Below are positions 41,944-50,131 of a stretch of 64,000 nucleotides of DNA, piece after piece. The position numbers and the translations under genes are program-made. The DNA lies in NCBI RefSeq assembly GCF_000178975.2, contig NC_015060.1, positions 1 through 64,000 of the forward strand. Direction: 5' to 3'. Each line of letters starts with the position of its first letter. The stretch's first letter is position 1. The notes beneath the pieces are model-generated. The model saw nothing but the letters and a program-made list of their open reading frames with translations, did no database searches and was not told where the DNA came from. This DNA comes from Granulicella tundricola MP5ACTX9 (GTDB taxonomy: Bacteria > Acidobacteriota > Terriglobia > Terriglobales > Acidobacteriaceae).

Positions 41944-44312
41944 TACGCCTGTTCTCCATTCGCGAAGCGCTCGATGCCTTCGGTGAGGCCATACTTCTCG
42001 ACCAGCTTCGACCGGCGAACGCGGTCCTTCGGGCGGGTCGAAAACTTGGCGTAGCTGCGGTTGTCAAGATTCAGGGTCACCACCTTGGTGAGCCCGTCGC
42101 GGCGCACGTACAGCGCTTCCCTCTCCCGCAGCGACTCGAATAGATCAAGCTGCTGGGTCGTGAGTTTGAATAGCTCGCCGTAGAACTTCCGGTTGAAGGT
42201 GGCATCGGGCAGAAACAGGAACGACGTGCATGAGTTCACGATGCTGTCCGCATTCGCGCCCAGGTCGTTCGCACTCTGACCGATGAGTGTGACACCGCCC
42301 AGGTTCTTGCGGACGGTCTTGATGGAAGCGAGAGCAGCGTCGAGAAGCTGCGAGTTCTTCATGGCCGAGAACAATTCCTCGATCATGATGTGCTTGGGAA
42401 CGCCGAGGTTTTTGGGGTCGTACAGGACCTCATTGATCCGGCGCAGCAGCCAGACCATCAACGGCTCTACAAGGTCCGCGTGTTGGCCGGTGATGCCCTG
42501 GAAGTCGAAGCATTGCAGGCGTCCCAGCGATAGGCTGTCTTCCACGTTGTCGAACACCGCGTTGTAAAGCCCGCTACCAATCCACTTGGAGAGGTAGCGC
42601 TGCAAGTGCTTCGGCAACAGGATCGCGGACAGCCTGCGCAGGTGCCGGTCCAGGTGGTACACGCCTTTGACCGCACCGAACACCGTATCCTCGTCTTCCG
42701 GTGTTAGCACAGCACCACCGTTGGTGAGGAGAAGCTTCACAAACGAATGCAGGAATTGCAGGTTGTCCTCATTCGGTTCCAGCGCGAATGGGTTAACGCG
42801 CGGACCATCTTTTCCAACCTTGTCGATTCGGCCTCCGTACAGCTCGACCACGGACTCATAGCTGTTGCCGATATCGAAGATGTAGGTAAACCCGCCGTAC
42901 TTCTGCTCGAAAGCAATCAGGTTATTGCCGTGTATCGACTTGCCCGATCCGGTTGGTCCCAGAATCAGCATGACGCGCACACCGTTCACATACACGTCCT
43001 GGAAGAAGGGCGTCCGGGTGCGGGTTTCGAAGACATTCAGATACTCGGAATCGAGGTCTTCGGAGACCGGGTGGCCGATGTGAGGCGCGAACGCGAGAGA
43101 CATCCTGGCGTGATGATCTTCCCCTAGCCAGAGCGGAAAGACGTTGAAGCGCTGATTGCCCGGGAACATGGTGTAGAACGACGACAGATTCCCCAAAGTC
43201 TCCTCCATGACCTGGCACCGGGCTTCGACGAAGACGCGATGGACGGCGGGAATCGCATCGTGCAGCTCGGCCTTGCTCCTCGCTGCCAGCAGCAGCCGCA
43301 TGGTGTATTCACCCTGCGCCGTTCTGTCGAGCGAATGGATAACCTCGCTCAGCTCATCCACATTTGTTTGCGCAGCCTTGGCCCCGGCTCCCGTTTCAAG
43401 TGAAGCGGTGTCCTTGCCGCTCATCACGCGGGTCAGAATGCCGACCTTGAAGAAGCTGATGAACTTCTCCTGGTTCTCAATCTCCTTCCGCGCCGCCGCT
43501 CCAGACTTTGGCCGCCAGCTCGTGCAAAGCACGCTGTCGCAGTCGAGTGTCATGAGGCCGGAGAACTGGCAGGGCCGGGACGTGTCCGGCGTGTTCATGA
43601 GGGAAAACATCTGCACGTAGCGCTTCCCTACCTGCAAGTGGTCGTTATGCCAGCTCACCGGGCTCTTGACGATCTGCCGGTCCACGCCGGTGTCGCTGCC
43701 CAGCCGGTCAAAGTCTGCCCATGGCTCCAGGTTGTAAAGGTAGGAAAAGAACGCGAACGCCTCGGCTTTGAGTAAAAGCCGAATGCCCAGCACCGTGCGC
43801 AGATGCTCCTCAAGGATGGTTGCAGCCTTTTCCAGGTTGCGAAGCATCCGAGCGTTCTCCCCGGCGTTCTCATGTGGCTTCTTCTTGAGCGCCGCGGTCT
43901 TCGGAGGTTCAACAGTCAAACACCAATACAGGTCGATACGTCGGAAACCCGCCCGCTGGTCTAGAAAGTTCAGGCGGTCGCTGACGAACTTCGCAGTGAC
44001 GGCACTAGCGTACTGACTCTGTCGTGGCAGGTCGTAGCCGTTCAGCACCCGGCAATATTCATAAAGGCAGGAGTGCTCAGGCATGCCGCGCAACGCACCC
44101 TGAATCATGCGGACGCGGGACTCTAACTCCTGATCGGTCAGGCTCTCCTCGTCCGCTCCGCGAAGCGAAAAGACGCAGCCGTATCCACCACCCTTCAGGG
44201 CAAATATGGTCGGGGTTAGAAAGCGTGAAATCGGAACGATGGAACACGCGGCACCGGCCTTCGTGTACCAGGGCGTGAGCTTGGGGTCGTTAGTCGCTTT
44301 TGCGAGGATCAT
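41943..44312 (-). CDS. virB4: VirB4/TrbE-type T4SS ATPase
   Basis: 789 aa from the ATG at 44312, which overlaps virB3 by 23 nt; the frame runs upstream to 44435 with unlike sequence. The N-terminal domain (FALKGGGYGCVFSLRGADEESL) is typical of VirB4. The ATPase has Walker A LILGPTGSGKS (about 450-459) and Walker B HIMIEELFSAM, with RLQCFDFQGI and VTLIGQSANDLG between and after them. It drives pilus assembly and DNA transfer. Confidence 0.9.
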   Translation of the reverse strand: MILAKATNDPKLTPWYTKAGAACSIVPISRFLTPTIFALKGGGYGCVFSLRGADEESLTDQELESRVRMIQGALRGMPEHSCLYEYCRVLNGYDLPRQSQYASAVTAKFVSDRLNFLDQRAGFRRIDLYWCLTVEPPKTAALKKKPHENAGENARMLRNLEKAATILEEHLRTVLGIRLLLKAEAFAFFSYLYNLEPWADFDRLGSDTGVDRQIVKSPVSWHNDHLQVGKRYVQMFSLMNTPDTSRPCQFSGLMTLDCDSVLCTSWRPKSGAAARKEIENQEKFISFFKVGILTRVMSGKDTASLETGAGAKAAQTNVDELSEVIHSLDRTAQGEYTMRLLLAARSKAELHDAIPAVHRVFVEARCQVMEETLGNLSSFYTMFPGNQRFNVFPLWLGEDHHARMSLAFAPHIGHPVSEDLDSEYLNVFETRTRTPFFQDVYVNGVRVMLILGPTGSGKSIHGNNLIAFEQKYGGFTYIFDIGNSYESVVELYGGRIDKVGKDGPRVNPFALEPNEDNLQFLHSFVKLLLTNGGAVLTPEDEDTVFGAVKGVYHLDRHLRRLSAILLPKHLQRYLSKWIGSGLYNAVFDNVEDSLSLGRLQCFDFQGITGQHADLVEPLMVWLLRRINEVLYDPKNLGVPKHIMIEELFSAMKNSQLLDAALASIKTVRKNLGGVTLIGQSANDLGANADSIVNSCTSFLFLPDATFNRKFYGELFKLTTQQLDLFESLREREALYVRRDGLTKVVTLNLDNRSYAKFSTRPKDRVRRSKLVEKYGLTEGIERFANGEQA

Positions 44313-44556
44313 AGTAGCTCTTCTGGTACAGGCTGTGACCCCAGAGCTGGAACATCTTGGGGTGATTGCGGACGGTGAACCATGCCGCCGCCACCAGCAA
44401 GGGAAAGCTGATGACGGCAAGCATGCGGAAGCCAACGAGGAAAACCGAGACCGATACGAACACGATGGCCATCCATGCCGACAACTCCAATCCGAGCTTG
44501 GTTCTGGAACGGTTCATCGCCTGGTTGATGGGTAACGCTTCGCCTCGTTTGGTCAT
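44290..44556 (-). CDS. virB3: VirB3/TrbD-type inner-membrane protein
   Basis: 88 aa with two TM helices (AWMAIVFVSVSVFLVGF and LAVISFPLLVAAAWFTV) and the conserved C-terminal region KMFQLWGHSLYQKSYYDP. Size and order between virB2 and virB4 are as expected. It associates with VirB4. Confidence 0.8.
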   Translation of the reverse strand: MTKRGEALPINQAMNRSRTKLGLELSAWMAIVFVSVSVFLVGFRMLAVISFPLLVAAAWFTVRNHPKMFQLWGHSLYQKSYYDPRKSD

Positions 44557-44568
44557 GGTCTGGATTCC

Positions 44569-44991
44569 TTACTGGTTGACCGACTGGCCGGTCAGAGACG
44601 AAATCCAGCCCGCACCCCAGCCGAGTACGCCAGCGCCGAACAGAGCACCGAACAGGCCGGGGATTGCATCCTGGAAACGGCCACCCATGAGGCGTATACC
44701 GGCGAAGATCAAACTGCCGAAGCAGATGACAGCGCCAGCGTACACCGCGAACGTTTGGAAGCTCTGCATCAGGGTTTTTGCCTGGCTAAAGTCCATCGTG
44801 CCCTGAGCATGGGCAGCCGTCGCAAAGGACAGAGCTATGAGCGAGGGTGCGATAGTGCGAACAAAGTTCCTCATTTTCTGCTGCGTGAGTTGCCGGGCCC
44901 AACGGTTGGGACTGCGCGAATCAAGCTGTGTCTTCAAGGGAATCTCCTGGTTAGAAGCCGCGTCGTTGTTGATATTTTTGGCTCTGGCCAT
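44569..44991 (-). CDS. virB2: VirB2/TrbC-type pilin
   Basis: 101 aa from the likely ATG at 44874 (MRNFVRTIAPSLIALSFATAAHAQG); the upstream frame to 44991 would add a 39-residue hydrophilic leader. After the signal peptide the mature pilin has two hydrophobic helices (FAVYAGAVICFGSLIFAGIRLMGG and AIPGLFGALFGAGVLGWGAGWI). First gene of the T4SS operon. The 16-bp inverted repeat at 45.17 kb lies upstream. Confidence 0.8.
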   Translation of the reverse strand: MARAKNINNDAASNQEIPLKTQLDSRSPNRWARQLTQQKMRNFVRTIAPSLIALSFATAAHAQGTMDFSQAKTLMQSFQTFAVYAGAVICFGSLIFAGIRLMGGRFQDAIPGLFGALFGAGVLGWGAGWISSLTGQSVNQ

Positions 44992-45152
44992 ACGGGTCTA
45001 AGCATGGGTGCCAAGCACCATTTCGCGAGTCAGCTTCTAATCGGTTGTGGAAGGAAGTGCTTAGGTGAAAAGCACTTCATCTTCATGGTGGTGTTTTTGG
45101 ATTCAAAAGTTGGGTCTATCCAGCCATCTGAACCCGTAGATGGCTTAGATAC

Positions 45153-45218
45153 GTGCAGCTTGATTACATACATGAGTACCTATGTTTTTGGGTACTCATG
45201 TATGTAGGTGCAGCATGA
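45153..45218. promoter_or_regulatory. Perfect 16-bp inverted repeat flanked by direct repeats
   Basis: Arms TACATACATGAGTACC (45165-45180) and GGTACTCATGTATGTA (45191-45206) around a 10-nt loop. Direct repeats GTGCAGCTTGA (45153-45163) and GTGCAGCATGA (45208-45218) lie on both sides. It is between the start of the T4SS operon and the divergent XRE gene. It could be an operator for that regulator, or a recombination or transfer site. No T-run follows. Confidence 0.7.
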
Positions 45219-45684
45219 CTTAAGTTGTAGGCCGCTGTCAACCTCGCTTCTGGAATCGGTAGAATGGCCGGACAGGCTTACAGAGGATTCAGCTTGGCAT
45301 TGCAGGATCAGATCTCCGTCACAGGAGCCGACCTGCCACTCACGGTGCAGCTTGTCCTACTCGCATGAACTATTTCTGGTAGAACTCGGGAAGAAGCTCC
45401 GGCAGATGCGCATCGACCGTGGATGGTCTCTGCGCGACATGATCGCGCAGCATGGTTTTCATCTCGCTCACTGGCAAGGGTTTGAAAAGGGCAAAGGCAT
45501 TTCTGTCCGCTCCCTGCTGCGTCTTTGTGATGTTTTCAACGTTTCACTGGAAGACTTGATTGCGGGTCTAGGCAGGAGTTCTTCGAGCGACCAGAGCGAT
45601 CCAGCTGCGCCAGAGACCTTGCCCATAAGAAAGCAAGCCACAAAGAAGAACGCCAAAGCTAAGACTGTTCGATCTGATTCCTGA
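45208..45684 (+). CDS. XRE-family HTH regulator
   Basis: Up to 158 aa from the GTG at 45208; the conserved part begins near residue 53 (LGKKLRQMRIDRGWSLRDMIAQHGFHLAHWQGFEKGKGISVRSLLRLCDVFNVSLEDLIAGL), so the true start may lie downstream. It is a classical Cro/CI-type HTH with a basic C-terminal tail (RKQATKKNAKAKTV). It is divergent from the T4SS operon with the inverted repeat between, so it probably controls conjugation genes. Confidence 0.7.
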   Translation: MQHDLSCRPLSTSLLESVEWPDRLTEDSAWHCRIRSPSQEPTCHSRCSLSYSHELFLVELGKKLRQMRIDRGWSLRDMIAQHGFHLAHWQGFEKGKGISVRSLLRLCDVFNVSLEDLIAGLGRSSSSDQSDPAAPETLPIRKQATKKNAKAKTVRSDS

Positions 45685-45916
45685 GCAGCTCCAGCTGTTC
45701 TGCATCGCAGATCTGCGCGCTTGTGACCTCCGCATCGAATACCGGAACGCCGTCGAGAACCAGATGGTCCAGGAACTGGTGCATCGCTTCGATGATCGCT
45801 GCCGCGCGCGGCTCGGCCACAGTAAAGCACGACGTGATACGACAGTAAGACATCTGGCCTTTGACAAGCGCTCTGGAGATTTGCCGGTATTGCAGTCGTA
45901 CATGTTTGCTCACCAC
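45659..45916 (-). CDS. Hypothetical small protein
   Basis: 85 aa, overlapping the end of the XRE gene by 26 nt on the other strand. The sequence (MVSKHVRLQYRQISRALVKGQMSYCRITSC... AAAIIEAMHQFLDHLVLDGVPVFDAEVTSAQICDAEQLELL) has a natural amino-acid pattern with a helical core. Family unknown. Confidence 0.45.
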   Translation of the reverse strand: MVSKHVRLQYRQISRALVKGQMSYCRITSCFTVAEPRAAAIIEAMHQFLDHLVLDGVPVFDAEVTSAQICDAEQLELLRNQIEQS

Positions 45917-45949
45917 GGCTCAGCCGCTCAACGTGTTCTCCCCTTGTAA

Positions 45950-46283
45950 GCTGATAATTTGGTGCTGGCTGTAACACTTCGGTTCCCGGCATGACCCATT
46001 GGTATCCCTCTCCAAGCCGAGTGGGTCATTACCAAAAAGGCTGTGGAGCGACATAATGCACGTTGGTGAGGTCGATCAACCGGCTTCCATCCTGCAACTT
46101 GCCCCCATTCTCAAGTTTCATCTGATTGGCCCTAGGCCAAGTCGGCTCACCCCGTGCCCCCGGGGTATCCTGCGTCAATGTGTTGCCAGGAAGGTCAAGG
46201 TTTGCTGGCCGTGTCTCTCTGCTCCGGTTCCTGTGCTGCCCACCCATGCCATCGTGCTCCGTAAGGAGAAGGGTTCTGGAGCT
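45950..46283. other. Intergenic region with nested inverted repeat
   Basis: About 330 bp. ATGACCCA and TGGGTCAT form 8-bp arms at about 45990-46028 with an inner TTGG/CCAA pair. It could be a bidirectional terminator between convergent genes. No gene seen. Confidence 0.4.
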
Positions 46284-47462
46284 CTACTTCAGCGCGGCGA
46301 GTACCTGGGTCAGTCCAGCGAGTCCGATGGCTGTTGTTGCCTGACCGATGGGATACTCGGTGATGCCCGCATTGACGACGAAGCGGCGGTCAGGCTTCAA
46401 GTCTTCGCAAGCAATGTAGAACCCTTTCTCGGGGCGCGCGGAAAGGCTCCGTTTCACCTCGATCGCCCACATGCCGTGACCTGGGATCTCCAGCACAAGA
46501 TCGATCTCGGCACCGGCGGCGGTGCGGTAGAAGCTGGCGACCGTTCTCTCCGGGGCTGCCGCCAGCAGGTTCTCAATCACACAACCTTCCCATGATGAGC
46601 CGGTTACAGGGTGGCCGGCGAGATCGTTGTACGTCTTCAAGCCGAGCAGCGCATGCACCAGTCCGCTGTCCCGCACGTACACCTTGGGCGACTTCACCAG
46701 ACGCTTGCCGTCGTTGCGGTGAAACGGGGCAAGCCTGCGAACCAGAAGCAGGTTGGAAAGCAGGTCGATGTAGCGGCCCACGGTCGGCGCTGAGACCTGC
46801 AGTCCAGAGGCGAGCCGGGCCGTGTTCAACAGAGTTCCCTGCCCGTGCGCGAGCATCGTCCACAACCGCTCCAGCACGCCGGCCGGAATCCTGGGACCGA
46901 ACTCGGACACGTCGCGCTCGAGATAGGTGCGGATGAAGTCCGTTCGCCAGCGCAGGCTGGTGCCATCGTCGGGGGCGAGATAGCTCCCTGGAAAGCCGCC
47001 GCGCAACCAGAGTTTCAGCAGCGTCGGCTCGTCGACCGGCAGCTCCTGGGTGTTGAACGGGCCCATGTCGACATACGTGATGCGTCCGGCGAGGCTTTCT
47101 CCCGATTGCCGAAGGAGGTCGATAGAGGCAGAGCCGAGAATGAGGAATCTGCCGGTTCCGCGTCCCGTACGCCGGCCCTGGTCGATAAGGCCGCGCAAGG
47201 AGCTGAAGATCTCGGGCACACGGTGAATCTCGTCCAGCACGACTAAAGCGTTCTCGTACTCGCGAAGGAACAGCACTGGCTCGGTGAGCTTGTCGCGATC
47301 CTCGCGTGCTTCAAGATCAAGGTAAAGTGAACCCTGGTGATGGTCAGCAATGTCCCGCGCCAGGGTGGTCTTTCCTACCTGGCGCGGACCGATAATTGCA
47401 ACAGCTGCCTGGTGCTTCAGGGCTGCTTCAACTAGATTCCGGTCTATCCGTTGGATGTCCAT
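46284..47462 (-). CDS. AAA+ ATPase with DUF4143
   Basis: 392 aa. Walker A IIGPRQVGKTT (about 23-33), Walker B VVLDEIHRVPE (about 73-83), sensor IILGSAS-like RFLILGSAS, then DUF4143: a winged-helix part (LNTARLASGLQVSAPTVGRYIDLLSNLLLVRRLAPF) and a nuclease-like core (ASFYRTAAGAEIDLVLEIPG... WAIEVKRS). The PD-(D/E)xK-like E-I-D...E-V-K pattern is intact. Proteins of this family are common on mobile elements, with unknown function. It starts just upstream of the iteron region and is probably monocistronic. Confidence 0.85.
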   Translation of the reverse strand: MDIQRIDRNLVEAALKHQAAVAIIGPRQVGKTTLARDIADHHQGSLYLDLEAREDRDKLTEPVLFLREYENALVVLDEIHRVPEIFSSLRGLIDQGRRTGRGTGRFLILGSASIDLLRQSGESLAGRITYVDMGPFNTQELPVDEPTLLKLWLRGGFPGSYLAPDDGTSLRWRTDFIRTYLERDVSEFGPRIPAGVLERLWTMLAHGQGTLLNTARLASGLQVSAPTVGRYIDLLSNLLLVRRLAPFHRNDGKRLVKSPKVYVRDSGLVHALLGLKTYNDLAGHPVTGSSWEGCVIENLLAAAPERTVASFYRTAAGAEIDLVLEIPGHGMWAIEVKRSLSARPEKGFYIACEDLKPDRRFVVNAGITEYPIGQATTAIGLAGLTQVLAALK

Positions 47463-47601
47463 TGCAAATCGAATATACAGTATTTGATTTGCATGGTTAA
47501 GCCCGGCCGGTGCTCTGAAGCGTAGGTGAAGTAGACACTTGTGTGGCGCGCACTTCGCCTGAGCAGCTGATTTGACGACACATTGGTATGCGCCTGAAGC
47601 G

Positions 47602-47976
47602 GTACGCGGAAGAACGAATGCCGTACATGGAAGGACGATTCAGCCGCGGATAGAAGCGTCCTTAGTATAGGAACTGTCGAGCGAACGCTAGATTGAAGGG
47701 CTCCTCGGTGTACCCGAAGGGACGAATTTTTGTACCCGGAAGGACGACAATGTGAATTTGCACCCTCAATGCGGTCTGTACCCGGAACAACGAGTGGGTG
47801 TACCCGGAAGGACGACACATATATCTGAGACAGTTGAAGTCTGATGTACCCGGAAGAACGAAACACGCGTACGTGGAAGGACGAAAGGCCTGTACTCGGA
47901 AGTACGAAGTTAGCGTACGTGGAAGGACGAAAGGCCTGTACTCGGAAGTACGAAGTTAGCGTACGTGGAAGGACGA
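47602..47976. repeat. Iteron cluster 1 (12 copies)
   Basis: Twelve direct repeats close to GTACCCGGAAGGACGA begin at 47602, 47623, 47710, 47732, 47778, 47800, 47846, 47869, 47892, 47915, 47938 and 47961. The last six are exactly 23 bp apart, and GTACGTGGAAGGACGA alternates with GTACTCGGAAGTACGA. The array is between the AAA+ ATPase gene and the RepA-like gene, as expected for initiator-binding sites of a plasmid origin. Confidence 0.85.
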
Positions 47977-48272
47977 TTCTGAGCTGCTACTCATCCAATC
48001 ACACTTCCATCCAGCATGCCTGGCTCGTTCTCTGGCACGAGTCCTTCTGGAAGCCTGCAAAACTGCAGCGTCGAGTGCTCAATTACTGCTATCCATCGAG
48101 CGTTGTCGAGCTTCTGCCTCATCAGGGTCAATTTATCCGCGATGATCCGAGGATTCGTGTCTTTCGTTTTCAACATACCCGCGGTTTCGTCGCCGGACAA
48201 ACTTGTAAAAGAATCTGTTCATTTTGAAACAACATCTTGAAACATCTTGCTTCCTTTAAGCAGCGAAAATTT
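47977..48272. other. Putative origin core between the iteron clusters
   Basis: About 300 bp. It includes a DnaA-box-like TTATCCGCG at about 48132-48140 and, at 48224-48250, an AT-rich stretch with repeated TTGAAACA and ACATCTTG. A 69-aa open frame on the minus strand (47991-48200, TTG start) is possible but unsupported. The arrangement suggests an unwinding region. Confidence 0.5.
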
Positions 48273-48375
48273 GTACCCGGAAGGACGACGTTTCAGACTC
48301 GGAGGAACGAGGAACGTACTCGGAAGGACGAACTTCCGTACTGGAAGGGACGAGGATGCGTACCCGGAGAGACGG
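48273..48375. repeat. Iteron cluster 2 (5 copies)
   Basis: Repeats begin at 48273, 48296 (degenerate), 48316, 48338 and 48360, about 22 bp apart, same orientation as cluster 1. The array ends 35 bp before the stop of the RepA-like gene. Confidence 0.8.
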
Positions 48376-48409
48376 TAGCTCAGTGTTGAAATAACGCCAT
48401 CTGTCGAAA

Positions 48410-49567
48410 TCAGTTGAGACGGCGAGTTCCCTTCCCTTGCGGCAGCAAGTACTTGCCATCCCGGGGAGGCGCCACCCACACGCCCTCCGGCCGTGACTCC
48501 GCTTGCATCTCGGGCCAGAAGGTCCTAAAGAACTTAATGGCTTCGGCAAAGCGAACTTTGATTCGCCGGGGATTGGAATCCGCACTGCCGAGCTGTTCCC
48601 GCACCGAGGCCCACGGGATCACGGACGGAGAGTTAGCGGCGAAGCACCGCCAGAAGAGGAAAATGCAGATGTCCTGAAGCTGCGCGTTGCCGCGGGTCTG
48701 GATCAACAGTTCCGTTGGAACGGGAACGTGGTGCTTGATAAGGTCGTTGTACAGCTCCGTCCCGATCTCCACGCCGTAACGCACGCTTTCTGACAAAGGG
48801 AGAGCACTTTGTCCTACGTTTTCGGCATTCAGGTCCAGACTCGATGGAAGACGGGAGCGGCTGATCGCTGACATGTTCGAGGTCTCGTTCCGCCCTGCGC
48901 CCTTACGGCTGACGAAAATGCCCAAGCCTCGCAGGCGGTCGAAGCGTTCCCGCAGGTCGGCGTAGGCCTTTCCGCCAGTTCCCTTCATGCCCATCTGTTC
49001 CATAAACTCTTTCGCAGTGTCCCAGCTGACGTAACGGTTCCCTGACTTCACGGCTTTGTCGAGCAGGTAGTGGAGCAGCGTTCGATCGGAGCCAAAGGGC
49101 ATATCGGCATCAGCGGACAGCGCCGTAAACGTCACGGTAACGGTGCTGCCGTCGCCCAGGCGGGCCTTGCGTGAGATTTGCCGCTCCGAGGTCATCCGGT
49201 ACGGCAAACCGCACAGGATGAGCGCCTGCGCGAGTTGCATAACGTCCGTGTTGTCGGCTTCGAGCGCAATCCGGACTTCTGCTGCACGCAACGCTCGATT
49301 CCCTGTTGCGCTTGCCCTTTCCGCCTTGTTATCCCGCTTCGCCCGCGGAGCCGGCACGATCTCGGCCGAGGCGGCACTGGCCTGGAGAGACCGGACCGGC
49401 TTGAGCTCATCAGGAATCAGCGCTTCGGGAAGCCGATGCGCCTTGCCTGCGGTATCCGTGTACACGAGGTGACCCTTTTCGTCAGGCGTGATCAGGCTTT
49501 TGCCGCCCGTTTCAGGATCGACAAAGTGGTACTCCCGTACAACCAGGCTTTTGGCCTTTCTCGTCAT
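48410..49567 (-). CDS. repA: Plasmid replication initiator (RepA-like)
   Basis: 385 aa. The central part (ADADMPFGSDRTLLHYLLDKAVKSGNRYVSWDTAKEFMEQMGM, then YADLRERFDRLRGLGIFVSRKG) and the C-terminal half (VEIGTELYNDLIKHHVPVPTELLIQTRGNAQLQDICIFLFWRCFA) fit plasmid RepA proteins with winged-helix domains (RepA_C-like). The iterons lie right after its 3' end, so it should bind them and start replication. The first 90 residues are basic and weakly conserved. The start is the ATG at 49567, with AAGGAAGGGAACC upstream. Confidence 0.8.
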   Translation of the reverse strand: MTRKAKSLVVREYHFVDPETGGKSLITPDEKGHLVYTDTAGKAHRLPEALIPDELKPVRSLQASAASAEIVPAPRAKRDNKAERASATGNRALRAAEVRIALEADNTDVMQLAQALILCGLPYRMTSERQISRKARLGDGSTVTVTFTALSADADMPFGSDRTLLHYLLDKAVKSGNRYVSWDTAKEFMEQMGMKGTGGKAYADLRERFDRLRGLGIFVSRKGAGRNETSNMSAISRSRLPSSLDLNAENVGQSALPLSESVRYGVEIGTELYNDLIKHHVPVPTELLIQTRGNAQLQDICIFLFWRCFAANSPSVIPWASVREQLGSADSNPRRIKVRFAEAIKFFRTFWPEMQAESRPEGVWVAPPRDGKYLLPQGKGTRRLN

Positions 49568-49670
49568 CAGGTTCCCTTCCTTTACAAAGTACCTCTAGAA
49601 CACGCAAGTGGCTTGCTAAAAGTCTGACCAGCTGTCCTCGCGCGTGTGCAGCACTTCAGCTATCCGACTT

Positions 49671-49684
49671 TTTGCGTACGCAAA
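49671..49684. promoter_or_regulatory. Palindrome P1 upstream of repA
   Basis: Perfect palindrome TTTGCGTACGCAAA, about 100 bp upstream of the repA start. Same core (GCGTACGC) as three other sites around the par genes. It could be a parS site or a binding site for the ParB-like partner or for RepA. Confidence 0.6.
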
Positions 49685-49794
49685 CACGCAGCATGACGGA
49701 CGGTTGCATACTCAAAAGTTGACAAGCTGTAACGCAGGCGCTCCTTGACTATTTTTGTGTGCCCGTCCCATGCCAGCGGTCTTCCAGAAAATTT

Positions 49795-49804
49795 TGCGTA
49801 CGCA
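49795..49804. promoter_or_regulatory. Palindrome P2 next to the ParB-like gene
   Basis: TGCGTACGCA, within the TTTTGCGTACGCAG context, 15 bp from the stop of the small partner gene. Confidence 0.5.
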
Positions 49805-49819
49805 GAAGTCCGCGTACCA

Positions 49820-50131
49820 CTAATGTTGAACTTCCAGCCATTTAGACAGAAGTTCCTGAACGAGATCGCTGAAATCCTTCTTCGGTCCGCCGCGCCTAGA
49901 ATTTGTCAGAAGAGCAATCTTGGTCGCGTAGTGTGTCTCCGCCTGGATGTAGGCAGTCACTTGCACGCTCTCGTGATTGCTTCGCTTCCCGGCTGGTCGT
50001 CCCCGCCGCACTGGAAGAGGTTCCACCCTCACCGCGCTCGGAGCCGTTGCTTGGATCTGCGGTGCAATGGAGTCAGCGACCACACTGCTGCGGTCCTTGG
50101 CTGCATTCATCGCTGAAGTGAATTTGCTCAT
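49820..50131 (-). CDS. Small ParA partner (ParB-like/centromere-binding candidate)
   Basis: 103 aa from the ATG at 50131 (MSKFTSAMNAAKDRSSVV); ATG and the parA stop overlap as ATGA, so the two genes are coupled. The N-terminal part is probably unstructured, with an Arg/Pro-rich patch (PLPVRRGRPAGKRSN). The C-terminal VQVTAYIQAETHYATKIALLTNSRRGGPKKDFSDLVQELLSKWL looks like a ribbon-helix-helix domain, as in the small partners of type Ib ParA systems. It would bind the nearby GCGTACGC palindromes. Confidence 0.65.
   Translation of the reverse strand: MSKFTSAMNAAKDRSSVVADSIAPQIQATAPSAVRVEPLPVRRGRPAGKRSNHESVQVTAYIQAETHYATKIALLTNSRRGGPKKDFSDLVQELLSKWLEVQH

Noticed and set aside
47991..48200. 69-aa minus-strand frame between the iteron clusters
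   Set aside because: TTG start, no SD, and the place expected for the origin core; left as unsupported.
47602..48375. CRISPR array
   Set aside because: Repeats are 16 bp with 5-7 bp spacing, spacers are not unique, and no cas genes are near; iterons explain it better.
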